From contig NZ_QVMJ01000011.1 in NCBI RefSeq assembly GCF_010500955.1, positions 62,001 to 126,000 on the forward strand: a stretch of DNA of 64,000 nt, written 5' to 3'. The notes under the pieces are model-generated. The model was not told the DNA's origin. It ran no database searches and worked only from the letters and a program-made list of their open reading frames with translations. This DNA is from Bacteroides sp. 519 (GTDB lineage Bacteria > Bacteroidota > Bacteroidia > Bacteroidales > Bacteroidaceae). Made by a program: the position numbers and the translations under genes. Position 1 is the stretch's first letter. Each line of letters opens with the position of its first letter. This document shows, piece after piece, positions 18,334 to 27,962 of this stretch.

Positions 18334-19239
18334 CTACAGCTTTTCTATTTCCTTCAACGATAATCCTGTTAGTTCCTGAATTGTTTGTATAGGAATGTTG
18401 TTGGATTTCATTTTACGGGCAACTTCAAGAAGGCCTTCTGTACGTCCTTCAGCCCGTCCTTTTTCAAGCCCTTTTTCAAGTCCTTCTGCCAATCCTTCTG
18501 CTCGTCCTTTATTCAATGATGTTTCCATTACGCTGTACCAATCGCGGAAATTCTTCAAACTGTCTTCGTACTCTACCAGTTCCTTACGGTTGAAGCGAGC
18601 TATTTCGGCTGCTTCGAACAGGCGGGTGAATATACGTTCTTGCAGGGCAGCCGGACGTTCCATCAATCGGGAGAGGTTGCGGAGTACAAACATCCATTTG
18701 TCGAACATATTTTCCAACTCGTATTCGGTTTTGTTGAACTTGGGCATTTCCAGATAAATAAGTGTTAGTTTATCATAGAACACTTCTTGAGTTCCCATGT
18801 CTACCAACTTTACTTCGTGGTGAAAATAATCGTTGCTGTTATTGTCGAATGCAAAGTTGAGTATACCAACTGTATACACAGCTTTCAACTCGTAGTTCCA
18901 ACTTCTACCTTTAACGGCTTGCTCGCGAATAGGGAATGTGGTGTAAAACAAACTGCGATCTTTGAAGAACTGCTGTTCGCCTTTTTGCATCTCTACCAAA
19001 AACTTTTCACCTTGTTCGTTTTCACAATATACATCGAATACGGCGCGTCGGTCGGCTTCCAAGGTGCCAAGTTGCTCTGCATTGAGGTAGGTAACATCCT
19101 TAATAACCTGACCATCGGGCAACAATGAATTCAGAAAACTGATTAGCAGATCCTTGTTTAGTTCGGTGCCAAACAGCTTTTTAAACCCGAAATCGGTATA
19201 GGGGTTAATGTATTTTTCTATAAGTCCTTCGCTTCCCAT
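18334..19239 (-). CDS. Rpn-family PD-(D/E)XK nuclease, copy 1
   Basis: A 301-residue member of the recombination-promoting nuclease / PD-(D/E)XK 'transposase' family. The ATG at 19239 (MGSEGLIEKYINPYTDFGF) is used because the second copy agrees from this residue on. The nuclease core has YTDFGFKKLFG, AVFDVYC and FLVEMQ, giving the D...ExQ active site. The tail has Glu-Lys-Gly-Arg-Ala-Glu-Gly repeats and ends with LTGLSLKEIEKL, a helix-turn-helix-like end. Rpn proteins are DNA endonucleases found in multiple copies; cellular role is unsettled. It stands alone and is nearly the same as the gene at 49237-50166. Confidence 0.88.
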   Translation of the reverse strand: MGSEGLIEKYINPYTDFGFKKLFGTELNKDLLISFLNSLLPDGQVIKDVTYLNAEQLGTLEADRRAVFDVYCENEQGEKFLVEMQKGEQQFFKDRSLFYTTFPIREQAVKGRSWNYELKAVYTVGILNFAFDNNSNDYFHHEVKLVDMGTQEVFYDKLTLIYLEMPKFNKTEYELENMFDKWMFVLRNLSRLMERPAALQERIFTRLFEAAEIARFNRKELVEYEDSLKNFRDWYSVMETSLNKGRAEGLAEGLEKGLEKGRAEGRTEGLLEVARKMKSNNIPIQTIQELTGLSLKEIEKL

Positions 19240-19333
19240 AACTTTAATTGTTGGTTGCAACAACAAACTTACATGAAAAACAGGAGATTTTCAAATAATC
19301 TTCATGTCAATTATATCTTAACTATCTTAACCT

Positions 19334-19341
19334 TATCTTTG
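19334..19341 (+). promoter_or_regulatory. -7 box of the GH20 gene
   Basis: TATCTTTG matches TAnnTTTG, 41 bases before the start codon. Confidence 0.5.
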
Positions 19342-19382
19342 CACAGTATATCTTTATTTATAACCTAATTAATCATGAAATC

Positions 19383-21371
19383 ATGAAAAGAACGAGTATT
19401 TTAAACAAGATATTCATATTGAATATCTTTTTGTTATCCTTTACAACCGTTTGGGCTACGGTATCTACTAAGCCTTTTGTTGTTCCTGAACTCAAAGAAT
19501 GGACAAGCAAAGGCGAAGGACACATTGCACTGAGTGAAAAGAACCGTATTGTGATTCCTGCTAATCAGCCCGAAGTGGCTCGTATTGCCCGTATGTTTGT
19601 CGATGATTACCAGCAAATGTTTGGACCGAAGCTTACTATAGTAGAAGGAAAAGCAACTAAAGGCGATGTGACTTTTGCTTTGAAGAAGGATAAAAAACTG
19701 GGAAGCGAAGGTTATGAAATAAAAATAACCGAAACAGGAATAACCATTACCGCACCCCAAACAACAGGACTTTATTGGAGCACCCGCACCTTGTTGCAAA
19801 TGGCCGAACAAAACGAAACACGCCAACTGCCTCTGGGAGTAGTACGCGACTATCCTGATTATGAGGTACGTGGATTTATGATAGACTGCGGACGAAAATT
19901 TATTCCGCTTCATTATTTGCAGGATTTGATAAAGATGATGGCCTATTATAAAATGAATACTTTGCAGATACATTTAAATGATAATGGCTTCAAACAGTTC
20001 TTTGAAAACGATTGGGATAAAACATATTCGGCCTTCAGGTTGGAGTGTAGTACATATCCTGGGTTAACAGCCCGCGATGGGTCGTATACCAAAAAAGAAT
20101 TCATAGAACTACAAAAACAGGCCGAAGGTCAGTTTATAGAGATTATCCCTGAAATAGATGCACCCGCACATACCCTGGCTTTTGCTCACTACAAGCCCGA
20201 AATAGGAAGTAAGGAATATGGAATGGATCATTTAGACCTCTTTAACCCGGAAACATACACCTTTATGGATGGGCTTTTCAAAGAATATTTGGAAGGTGAA
20301 GAACCTGTATTCAGGGGAAAACGTGTACACATTGGCACAGATGAATATTCGAATAAAGATCAGGCAGTGGTTGAAAAGTTTCGTGCATTTACCGATCATT
20401 ACATCCGTTTGGTCGAATCGTATGGCAAGCAGGCTTGCATTTGGGGAGCATTGACACATGCCAAAGGTCAAACACCTGTTAAATCGCAAAACGTAGTGAT
20501 GAGTGCCTGGTATAATGGATATGCCGACCCCAAAACAATGGTAGAAGAAGGATACCGGCTGATTAGCATTCCCGACGGATTAGTGTATATTGTTCCGGCT
20601 GCCGGCTATTATCACGATTATCTGAATGAAGCATTTTTGTATAAATCGTGGACACCGGCACATGTAGGAAAAACAGTATTCGAGGAAAAAGATCCTGCCA
20701 TAATGGGAGGTATGTTTGCTGTATGGAACGATCATGTGGGCAATGGAATTTCTACAAAAGATATTCATCATCGCATTTTCCCGGCTTTGCAAACACTGGC
20801 TTTGAAAACATGGACTGCACAAACATCATTGTCGTACGAGCAATACAATGATCAGCGTGTTTTACTGAGCGAAGCTCCCGGAGTAAATCAGATGGGACGA
20901 ATTGGCTTGAAGCCCAATTTGGTGTATCAGGCCCAAACGGTAAAACCGGGAAGTACCTTGCCTTATCCTGAAATTGGGTACGACTATACGATTTGTTTTG
21001 ATATTGAGGGACGAAAGGAAGTATCCGGTACAGAATTATTCCGCTCTCGCGATGCTGTATTCTATCTTTGCGATCCGGTTAGTGGTATGTTTGCTTTTGC
21101 GCGCGACGGATATTTAAACACATTCAGGTTTGCTATTTGCGAAGGCGAAAAGGCGCATGTACAGATTGAAGGCGACAGTCGCACTACTATATTAAAGGTT
21201 AATGGCAAAATTGTGGATGAGATGAATATTCAGAAACGATATTTTGATGAAACCGGAAAAACTAGTATCAATTATGTACGTACATTGGTTTTCCCGCTCA
21301 AAAAAGCCGGAGAGTTTAATAGTACCATCAGCAATTTAAAAGTATTTAATTATTGCTTGAGTAAAAGGTAA
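19383..21371 (+). CDS. GH20 beta-N-acetylhexosaminidase-like exoenzyme
   Basis: A 662-residue secreted glycosidase. The signal peptide covers about residues 1-25. A GH20b N-terminal domain (about 30-155) precedes the TIM barrel, which starts at YEVRGFMIDCGRKFIP. The acid/base pair Asp320-Glu321 lies in HIGTDEYS, where most members have HIGGDE. EIDAPAHTLAF is also typical. The last 150 residues are beta-rich and may be a LamG-like binding domain. GH20 enzymes cut terminal GlcNAc or GalNAc, or lacto-N-biose. A GH29 fucosidase lies nearby, so host glycans are a plausible substrate (inference). Confidence 0.88.
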   Translation: MKRTSILNKIFILNIFLLSFTTVWATVSTKPFVVPELKEWTSKGEGHIALSEKNRIVIPANQPEVARIARMFVDDYQQMFGPKLTIVEGKATKGDVTFALKKDKKLGSEGYEIKITETGITITAPQTTGLYWSTRTLLQMAEQNETRQLPLGVVRDYPDYEVRGFMIDCGRKFIPLHYLQDLIKMMAYYKMNTLQIHLNDNGFKQFFENDWDKTYSAFRLECSTYPGLTARDGSYTKKEFIELQKQAEGQFIEIIPEIDAPAHTLAFAHYKPEIGSKEYGMDHLDLFNPETYTFMDGLFKEYLEGEEPVFRGKRVHIGTDEYSNKDQAVVEKFRAFTDHYIRLVESYGKQACIWGALTHAKGQTPVKSQNVVMSAWYNGYADPKTMVEEGYRLISIPDGLVYIVPAAGYYHDYLNEAFLYKSWTPAHVGKTVFEEKDPAIMGGMFAVWNDHVGNGISTKDIHHRIFPALQTLALKTWTAQTSLSYEQYNDQRVLLSEAPGVNQMGRIGLKPNLVYQAQTVKPGSTLPYPEIGYDYTICFDIEGRKEVSGTELFRSRDAVFYLCDPVSGMFAFARDGYLNTFRFAICEGEKAHVQIEGDSRTTILKVNGKIVDEMNIQKRYFDETGKTSINYVRTLVFPLKKAGEFNSTISNLKVFNYCLSKR

Positions 21372-21372
21372 A

Positions 21373-21431
21373 TTCACCACAGAGGTCACAGAGGAAAAGA
21401 ACTCTGTGTCCTCTGCATTCTCTGTGGTGAA
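21373..21431. repeat. short inverted repeat with cacagag words
   Basis: Arms ttcaccacagag and ctctgtggtgaa flank repeated cacagagg/cctctg words. It lies between convergent genes and could act as a terminator. Confidence 0.75.
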
Positions 21432-21437
21432 GATGTT

Positions 21438-22175
21438 TTATTTTATCGTAATAAAAGGCAACTGACCACCACTAAAGTACTGTGGCATTTTGCCATCCCA
21501 TTTATTGATAGCCATTTCTTGCAATACCATTGGCGAGAGAGAAGCCTGTTTAATCATTTGTGCTTCGGCTTCCAGTTTCATTCTTTCCAATGTGAATTTG
21601 GCAGTCAAAGCACCTTGCTCCGCTACTTTTTTGTCTTCGATAGCTTTATTAAACTCATCGCTGAAATCATGATTTGTTATCAGGAGGGTTTTTACAAGTA
21701 TTCCGTTTCCTTCTACCTGATCGGCAAAAGTAGTACGGATTCTGTTGGATATCTCTGCTCTCTTTTCTACAAAAGCTTCAATAGGATACTCGGCTATTAC
21801 TGCATTTATTTTTTCCGAAAGGGTAGGGCGAACAAGCGTGTTTTCAATGTTCTTTGCATAGGTTTGGTATATTGTACCCACTTTCTCAGGATCAAGAGAG
21901 TATACCAAGCTTACCTCAACTGTGATTGTTTGAATATCGCTAGACGATACCTCTGTTTTTAAAGTAAGGTTATTATCCCGGATAGATAAAAACTGAATAT
22001 CATCAGTGAATGGCATCTTAAGATGGAAACCTTCGCCCACAACATCAGTGAGCCTACCAAGCCGAAGTACAACACCTCTCTCGCCTGTGTTTACTGTATA
22101 AAAAGCACTGAATCCAAATATTACCAGAATCCCTATTACTACGATAGTTGAAATTAATTTTTTGCTTATTTCCAT
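21438..22175 (-). CDS. prohibitin/SPFH-domain membrane protein
   Basis: A 245-residue protein with one N-terminal membrane helix (about 8-27) and an SPFH/Band 7 domain: NTGERGVVLRLGRL, then VGEGFHLKMPFTDDI. A coiled-coil tail follows (DKKVAEQGALTAKFTLERMKLEAEAQMIKQA). Such proteins assemble as rings in membranes and often guard FtsH-type proteases. No protease gene adjoins. It is transcribed leftward. Confidence 0.88.
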   Translation of the reverse strand: MEISKKLISTIVVIGILVIFGFSAFYTVNTGERGVVLRLGRLTDVVGEGFHLKMPFTDDIQFLSIRDNNLTLKTEVSSSDIQTITVEVSLVYSLDPEKVGTIYQTYAKNIENTLVRPTLSEKINAVIAEYPIEAFVEKRAEISNRIRTTFADQVEGNGILVKTLLITNHDFSDEFNKAIEDKKVAEQGALTAKFTLERMKLEAEAQMIKQASLSPMVLQEMAINKWDGKMPQYFSGGQLPFITIK

Positions 22176-22245
22176 TGCCTTTAATTTAAAGATTTATAGT
22201 TCTGTTATTTCATTAGTCTGTATCATTTATAAAAAATCACAGAAC

Positions 22246-23628
22246 TTATGGCTTAAATTCAAAAGCTACTGCCGGTTGATTTGCCGGGAGGTTTTTAGGA
22301 AGTGTTATTTCAATACCGTTAGCCGTTTTTTGCCATTTTACACTTTTACCAGTAGGGATATATTTAATACTACTTCCCTTTTTAGGTTCATTTCCTTTCC
22401 AAATAATTTTTTCGGGTAACGGTTTTCCTTCTTCCAAACATGTGATGGCATATCTTATTTTACCATCTTTACTCTGTGTAAACCAGGTGTTGCCATCATT
22501 GTATACTGGGGTGGTGCGGGTTTCGTAAATTGCTTTTCCGTTTTTCGATGTCCATTCGCCTATCTCGGTGAGACGCTCCATAACCACGTCGGCCAATGTA
22601 CCATCGGGTTTAGGATCTATTCCAAGAAGAAGGCTGCCTCCTTTGGCAACAATCTCGGTAAGTTTGTGAATAATGTTGGCAGATGATTTATACTTTTGAT
22701 GCGGTGTCCATCCCCAATCAATGCCAAGTGTAATACAGCTTTCCCAAGGGTTATTCACTTGCTCGTGTGGAATACCTTGTTCAGGGGTTTGGTAGTTTTC
22801 AAATTCTCCTGCTACAGTGCGGTCAACAACCAGTAACCCAGGCTGATAGCTTCGGGCCATTGCAGCAATTTTGCGCATATCAATATCTTGTCGGGGAGGA
22901 GCTACCCAGCCACCATCTAGCCAGAGAATATCCATTGCACCATAATCGCCATTCATTAATTCTTCTATTTGGTTATAGGTGAATTTTTTGAATTGTTCCC
23001 ATCGCCAGGGATTCTTATCAATTTTATAATTTACGTTACGGTTAGGAGTAGCATATCTGTCCCACCAGTAATATTGTGAATGCCAGTCGGGTTTAGAGAA
23101 ATAAGCCCCAATCATGTAACCTTCGTTTCTGAAAGCATTAAAAACTTCTTTCGCTACATTTCTGCGTGGATGATTTTTGAATGCTCCTTTTGTAATTGAG
23201 AAGTCAGAGTATTTGGTATCGAACATATTAAAGCCATCGTGATGTTTTGTTGTGAATACAACGTACTTCATACCGGCTTTCTTGCCATATTGAGCCCAGG
23301 CTTCGGGATTGAGCTTTTCCGGTTTAAAGCGGTCGATGGTTTTCCAGTAATTACGTTTATATTCATCATAGGCTATGGTAGAGTCGCGGGGAATCCAGTC
23401 GGCTTCTTCGGCACAAATAGACCAGGATTCAACAATACCCAGTTCGGAGTAAAGCCCGTAGTGAATAAGCATACCGAATTTTAAATCTTGCCACTTATCC
23501 AGTTTCTTTACTATTAATTCATCTTTTGGCCATGTATAAGAAGATGAACGACCGTGAGTGAAAGTTTGTGCAATGCCTGTTAATGGTAATAGCAATGCCA
23601 ACAGTGAGGTTAATAAATGTTTTCTCAT
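22246..23628 (-). CDS. GH29 alpha-L-fucosidase
   Basis: A secreted exoglycosidase releasing alpha-linked fucose. The ATG at 23628 gives a signal peptide cut after TGIAQ (residue 21); the longer frame upstream has no such start. The 460 residues contain FGMLIHYGLYS, FTTKHHDGFNMFDTKYSDF (KHHDGF at 128-133) and ILWLDGGW with the nucleophile Asp238. A C-terminal beta-sandwich follows. With the GH20 gene nearby it points to use of fucosylated glycans. A -7 box lies at 23653-23660. Confidence 0.93.
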   Translation of the reverse strand: MRKHLLTSLLALLLPLTGIAQTFTHGRSSSYTWPKDELIVKKLDKWQDLKFGMLIHYGLYSELGIVESWSICAEEADWIPRDSTIAYDEYKRNYWKTIDRFKPEKLNPEAWAQYGKKAGMKYVVFTTKHHDGFNMFDTKYSDFSITKGAFKNHPRRNVAKEVFNAFRNEGYMIGAYFSKPDWHSQYYWWDRYATPNRNVNYKIDKNPWRWEQFKKFTYNQIEELMNGDYGAMDILWLDGGWVAPPRQDIDMRKIAAMARSYQPGLLVVDRTVAGEFENYQTPEQGIPHEQVNNPWESCITLGIDWGWTPHQKYKSSANIIHKLTEIVAKGGSLLLGIDPKPDGTLADVVMERLTEIGEWTSKNGKAIYETRTTPVYNDGNTWFTQSKDGKIRYAITCLEEGKPLPEKIIWKGNEPKKGSSIKYIPTGKSVKWQKTANGIEITLPKNLPANQPAVAFEFKP

Positions 23629-23652
23629 AAATAATTTATTGGTTAGATGGAA

Positions 23653-23660
23653 CAAAGATA
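23653..23660 (-). promoter_or_regulatory. -7 box of the fucosidase gene
   Basis: TATCTTTG on the minus strand, 25 bases before the fucosidase start and just after the helicase stop codon. Confidence 0.55.
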
Positions 23661-23665
23661 AAACA

Positions 23666-25561
23666 TTATTCCTGCAAACCAATATACCCCTGTAATCTCT
23701 TATAAAAAGCATGTTTACCCAATGTTACTGCATCTCCCAGAATAACAAGCTTCATGCGTGCCCGTGTAATGGCAACATTCATTCGTCGTAAATCATTTAG
23801 AAAACCAATTTGTCCTTCCTCATTGGCTCTTACCAAACTGATAAAAACAACATCCCGTTCCTGCCCCTGAAAACCATCTACGGTGTGAACAGTGATTAAT
23901 TCGCGGTATGGGCGAAAGAAACTACCTGTCTTTACTTTCCTTCTTAAATACTGTACCTGAGCTTTGTAAGGAGAGATAATACCAAAGTCGATCCGTTCAT
24001 CGATAATGCGTCCTCCACCTATGCGAGTGATATAATCTTTCAACTGTTGAAGCAGCAAATCGGCTTCTTGTTTGTTGATGCGTCCATACGTATCGCCAAC
24101 AAATTCTTCCTGAAAGTTGTATTCGGATGTATCAACCCAAACAATGGGAGTGTCGAAATCCAGAATCCCCCGGTTGCGGACTTCCGGAGCAGCCTGCAAC
24201 ATACCATCGTAAAACCACTCGGAAGGGAAACGCATAATTGTTTCGTGCATACGATACTGTACCTGTAACAGTGAAACCGCTCCTGGTTTTCGGGTAGCAA
24301 TTTTCTCCAAGAGCGTTTTTCCAAGTCCGGCTTTGGCAGCTTCGTAGCACTTGATTGTTGGAGGTAATTGTTGATGATCGCCAGCCAGAATAACCCGGTC
24401 GGCCTTGCGGATGGCAATCCAGCTGGCAGCTTCGAGGGCTTGGGCAGCTTCGTCTATAAATAAGGTAGGAAACTGTTGACCCATTAATAACCGATGATTT
24501 GATCCTACCAATGTAGAAGCTACAACACGTGCCTGTGCAAACAATGTTTCGTTAATTAGTATTTCGAGTTCTGTTGCCCGGTCTTTTAGTCTACTCATCC
24601 GGCTGCGCATTCCTTCTCTTTCGGAATAATTACCCTTACGCAATCGGCCACTTAACTCACGAATGGATTTGCGGATGCTCCATAATTCGCTATACGAAGG
24701 ATGATTCTCGAATTGCCGTTCGTAAGTAAACGATAGCATTTTATCGTTCACTCTGCTGGGGTTGCCGATTCTCAGTACAGGAACACCACGATCTACCAGC
24801 TTTTCCGAAATCCAGTCTACCGCCGCATTACTTTGGGCACATACCAATACCTGGTGTTCCCTGTGCAATGTTTCGTAAATGGCTTCTACAAGTGTTGTTG
24901 TTTTCCCGGTTCCGGGAGGGCCATGCACAACTGCTACATCTTTGGCTCTAAGAACTTTGTTAACAGCAGCCTCTTGTGTAGTGTTTAACCACGGAAACCG
25001 AACCGGAAATATATCGCGGGTTCGGGGCAAAGCGTTTCCTATCAATATTTCTCTTAGTTGGGCCAATCTGGTAGTTTTTGCTCTTAACACATCAGCAAGT
25101 GCCTCGAACATGGTTTGGTAGCTAGTCTCATCAAAATAGATTTGCACTCCTAAAGGTTCGGCTCCGTGAAGCTCGGTAAGAGCAGCCGGAGAAGGAAGTG
25201 TAATAGCCATCCGGTCGTCATCAACAAAACTAACATGCGCAGTAAAATTGAAGTATTTTAGCTTACCCGAAAAGTCTTGTGTAAAGAAACAAACTGGTTT
25301 TCCGTATTCAAATGAGTGCTCAATATCTTTATCTTCCTGACGCTCAACCTCAAAAATCAATTGATTGAGCGAGTTATAATAGTTTCGTTCCGGTTTAACC
25401 GGAAACCAGCAAAGCCCGCGTTTAACCTTCCGGCCGATGCCCATTGTTTCGGTTTGACGCTTAAACTCTTCTTTCTCGTGCTCGTACTCCATACGAAGAA
25501 GAAGTTGCTGCTGTACAATTTCATTCTCGGAGGTGGTATATTTGTTGTTTTTTTGATTCAC
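23666..25561 (-). CDS. Upf1/IGHMBP2-like superfamily 1 helicase
   Basis: A 631-residue SF1B helicase that likely unwinds DNA or RNA in the cytoplasm. An N-terminal beta-barrel region precedes Walker A HGPPGTGKTTT (about residue 213), motif II LFIDEAAQALE, motif III GDHQQLPPT, motif V VDGFQGQERDVV and motif VI NVAITRARMKLVILGD. All motor motifs are intact. Bacterial members have no settled role. It is transcribed as one gene from a box at 25586-25593. Confidence 0.9.
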   Translation of the reverse strand: MNQKNNKYTTSENEIVQQQLLLRMEYEHEKEEFKRQTETMGIGRKVKRGLCWFPVKPERNYYNSLNQLIFEVERQEDKDIEHSFEYGKPVCFFTQDFSGKLKYFNFTAHVSFVDDDRMAITLPSPAALTELHGAEPLGVQIYFDETSYQTMFEALADVLRAKTTRLAQLREILIGNALPRTRDIFPVRFPWLNTTQEAAVNKVLRAKDVAVVHGPPGTGKTTTLVEAIYETLHREHQVLVCAQSNAAVDWISEKLVDRGVPVLRIGNPSRVNDKMLSFTYERQFENHPSYSELWSIRKSIRELSGRLRKGNYSEREGMRSRMSRLKDRATELEILINETLFAQARVVASTLVGSNHRLLMGQQFPTLFIDEAAQALEAASWIAIRKADRVILAGDHQQLPPTIKCYEAAKAGLGKTLLEKIATRKPGAVSLLQVQYRMHETIMRFPSEWFYDGMLQAAPEVRNRGILDFDTPIVWVDTSEYNFQEEFVGDTYGRINKQEADLLLQQLKDYITRIGGGRIIDERIDFGIISPYKAQVQYLRRKVKTGSFFRPYRELITVHTVDGFQGQERDVVFISLVRANEEGQIGFLNDLRRMNVAITRARMKLVILGDAVTLGKHAFYKRLQGYIGLQE

Positions 25562-25585
25562 GTTTCTTATAACTTATCTATCCGG

Positions 25586-25593
25586 CAAAGATA
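25586..25593 (-). promoter_or_regulatory. -7 box of the helicase gene
   Basis: TATCTTTG on the minus strand, 25 bases before the ATG. Confidence 0.5.
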
Positions 25594-25656
25594 AATATGA
25601 ATAATTGAGGTTAAAACAAAGAGTATGAATAATATCTACTTATTTAGATCTTTTAT

Positions 25657-25664
25657 TAATTTTG
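25657..25664 (+). promoter_or_regulatory. -7 box of the M48 gene
   Basis: TAATTTTG matches TAnnTTTG; the start codon follows 77 bases later. Confidence 0.45.
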
Positions 25665-25740
25665 CAGGCAGAGCAGAGAGACAGGCGGTTGAACAACCCC
25701 CTTATTTTACACGTTTATAATAGAAATATTTTTTGTAAGT

Positions 25741-26538
25741 ATGAAAACACTTAAACATTTATCAGGATTAATTCTTTTTGTTGTTGCAATAAGCAGCTGT
25801 AGTACTGTAGCCGTTACAGGACGTCGCCAACTAAGCTTGGTATCGGACGAAGAAGTGATGAGCTTGAGTAATCAAAGTTTTACCGACTATATGAAAACCG
25901 CTAAAGCTTCGACCAATGCAGCTAACACAGCAATGGTTGTGCGCGTGGGGCGGAATATAGCCAGTGCAGTTGAAACATATCTGAAAGAAAACGGTCGGGC
26001 CAGTGCTGTCGATCAGTTTGCTTGGGAATTTCATTTAGTGCAAGATGCCACCCCCAATGCTTTTTGTATGCCAGGTGGAAAGATTGTGGTAAACGAAGGT
26101 ATATTACCTTACACCAAAGACGAAAGCGGGTTGGCCGTAGTATTGGGGCATGAAGTAGCTCATGCTGTAGCCAAACATTCATCCGAACGGATCAGTCAGC
26201 AAATGTTGCTTAGTTACGGTGGAACTGCTTTGGGAGTATTGTTGCAAAATAAATCGGAGCTGACTCAAACATTGGCACAACAAGTGTATGGTTTGGGCTC
26301 TCAGGTAGGAGTAGTTTTACCCTATTCTCGCTTAAACGAGAACGAGGCCGATCACATGGGACTTGTATTTACTGCAATGGCAGGATACGATCCGCAAGCA
26401 GCCATCCCTTTTTGGCAACGCATGCAAGCAGCCGGAAGCAAAACACCCGAATTTTTAAGTACTCACCCTTCGGATGCCACACGCATCAAGAAATTGCAGG
26501 AGCTAATGCCGGAGGCGCTGAAGTATTATAAAAAATAA
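25741..26538 (+). CDS. M48 (BepA/LoiP-like) lipoprotein metalloprotease
   Basis: A 265-residue periplasmic zinc protease. The lipobox AISSC puts the lipid Cys at residue 20. The zinc motif HEVAH is at 137-141 (VVLGHEVAHAVAKHSSER) and the third ligand lies in NENEADHMG. A conserved HPSD near the end (STHPSDATRIKKLQELMP) is typical of family M48B/C. Relatives clear damaged outer-membrane proteins. Single gene; tandem inverted repeats follow it. Confidence 0.92.
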   Translation: MKTLKHLSGLILFVVAISSCSTVAVTGRRQLSLVSDEEVMSLSNQSFTDYMKTAKASTNAANTAMVVRVGRNIASAVETYLKENGRASAVDQFAWEFHLVQDATPNAFCMPGGKIVVNEGILPYTKDESGLAVVLGHEVAHAVAKHSSERISQQMLLSYGGTALGVLLQNKSELTQTLAQQVYGLGSQVGVVLPYSRLNENEADHMGLVFTAMAGYDPQAAIPFWQRMQAAGSKTPEFLSTHPSDATRIKKLQELMPEALKYYKK

Positions 26539-26540
26539 AG

Positions 26541-26757
26541 AATAGAATTAAGAATTAAGGAGTTAAGAAGTAAGAATGCGATGCCGCATGGATTCTTACT
26601 CCTTAACTCCTTAATTCTATTCCAATTAAATGAAGTAAGAATGCGATGCCGCATGGATTCTTACTCCTTAACTCCTTAATTCTATTCCAATTAAATGAAG
26701 TAAGAATGCGATGCCGCATGGATTCTTACTCCTTACTCCTTAATTCTTAATTCTTCT
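26541..26757. repeat. inverted repeat with the apex and right arm triplicated
   Basis: The left arm (26541-26578) has words aagaattaagg and agtaagaat. The block gaagtaagaatgcgatgccg through the right arm ttactccttaactcc recurs at 26567, 26632 and 26697, an exact 65-base period. There are thus three apexes ATGCCGCAT. The third copy is slightly shortened. It lies between convergent M48 and pfkA genes. Confidence 0.92.
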
Positions 26758-27736
26758 AAATAGAAAGTTGCCTTAACACATTCACCAATTCTTTGTTAAT
26801 TGGTTTATCGTTCTTTATTGCTTTAGAGAAGGGAACATATACAATCTGATCGTTTTCAATGCCAATCATAACATTTCGTTGATCTTCCATAATGGCATCA
26901 ATAGCGGCTGCACCCAGACGGCTTGCCAGAATTCTATCGTGAGCAGTAGGGCTTCCGCCACGCTGTAAGTGTCCAAGGATAGAAACGCGAACATCATATT
27001 CGGGATATTCGTTCTTTACGCGTTCGGCATAATGCATGGCACCTCCGGTTAATTCGCTTTCGGCAACAATAACAATACTACTGTTTTTTGATTTACGGAA
27101 ACCGCTTTTAATAAACTCTTCCAGTTGGTCTACTTCTGTACTGAATTCCGGAATAATGGCAGCTTCGGCTCCCGACGCAATGGCGCCATTCAAAGCAAGG
27201 AAACCGGCATCGCGTCCCATAACCTCAATAAAGAACAAACGTTCGTGCGAAGTTGCAGTATCTCTTATTTTATCTACAGCATCCAGAATAGTGTTTAATG
27301 CTGTATCATACCCAATAGTAGTATCGGTACCATATAAATCATTATCAATAGTTCCCGGTAGCCCTACACAAGGAATATTAAACTCTTGTGCAAAAACCCG
27401 TGCACCGGTTAACGAACCATCGCCACCAATAACAACCAAGGCATCAATACCATGCCTTTTCATGGTTTCGTATGCCGTTTGTCGTCCTTCGGGAGTCAAA
27501 AACTCTTTCGAGCGGGCAGTTTTCAGAATAGTACCACCCAACTGAATGATGTTACTAACATTCTGCGATTTGAACTCAACAATCTCATCGGTGATAAGCC
27601 CTTTATATCCTCTGTATATACCTTTAACCTGAAGTCCGTTATAAATAGCCGAGCGTGTTACCGCACGTATAGCCGCGTTCATTCCGGGAGCATCACCCCC
27701 CGACGTTAAGATACCAATACACTTAACTTGTCCCAT
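26756..27736 (-). CDS. pfkA: ATP-dependent 6-phosphofructokinase
   Basis: PfkA phosphorylates fructose 6-phosphate in glycolysis. The 326 residues match the bacterial tetrameric form. Motifs are [13 protein letters not shown] at the start, GGDGSLTGA for ATP, the catalytic [23 protein letters not shown] and [10 protein letters not shown]. The residue after GGDGS favours ATP rather than pyrophosphate use (Gly-Gly-Asp-Gly pattern; family knowledge). A -7 box lies at 27765-27772. Confidence 0.95.
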   Translation of the reverse strand: MGQVKCIGILTSGGDAPGMNAAIRAVTRSAIYNGLQVKGIYRGYKGLITDEIVEFKSQNVSNIIQLGGTILKTARSKEFLTPEGRQTAYETMKRHGIDALVVIGGDGSLTGARVFAQEFNIPCVGLPGTIDNDLYGTDTTIGYDTALNTILDAVDKIRDTATSHERLFFIEVMGRDAGFLALNGAIASGAEAAIIPEFSTEVDQLEEFIKSGFRKSKNSSIVIVAESELTGGAMHYAERVKNEYPEYDVRVSILGHLQRGGSPTAHDRILASRLGAAAIDAIMEDQRNVMIGIENDQIVYVPFSKAIKNDKPINKELVNVLRQLSI

Positions 27737-27764
27737 AAAACAATCTTTTATTGATTAAACGGTG

Positions 27765-27772
27765 CAAAGATA
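27765..27772 (-). promoter_or_regulatory. -7 box of pfkA
   Basis: TATCTTTG on the minus strand, 29 bases before the start. Confidence 0.5.
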
Positions 27773-27817
27773 AAATTAAGAATTGAGAATTGAGTAGACA
27801 GTAGTAAGAATTGTACG

Positions 27818-27915
27818 ATTTCACCACAGAGTTCACAGAGTTACACAGAGTTTTAAATACGATGCCGCATGGAGGTTTAAAACTCTGTGTAACTCTGTGA
27901 ACTCTGTGGTGAAAT
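27818..27915. repeat. inverted repeat with apex ATGCCGCAT and cacagagtt words
   Basis: The near-perfect arms of about 36 bases repeat cacagagtt. The loop is tacgatgccgcatgg. It lies upstream of pfkA and downstream of ispH. Confidence 0.92.
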
Positions 27916-27962
27916 ACTAATCGAACCAGACGAGTATGAATAATGCAGGCTAAAAAGCATTC

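Noticed and set aside
18313..19266. Insertion sequence around the Rpn gene
   Set aside because: The family is sometimes labelled transposase, but no terminal inverted repeats or target duplications are evident around either copy.
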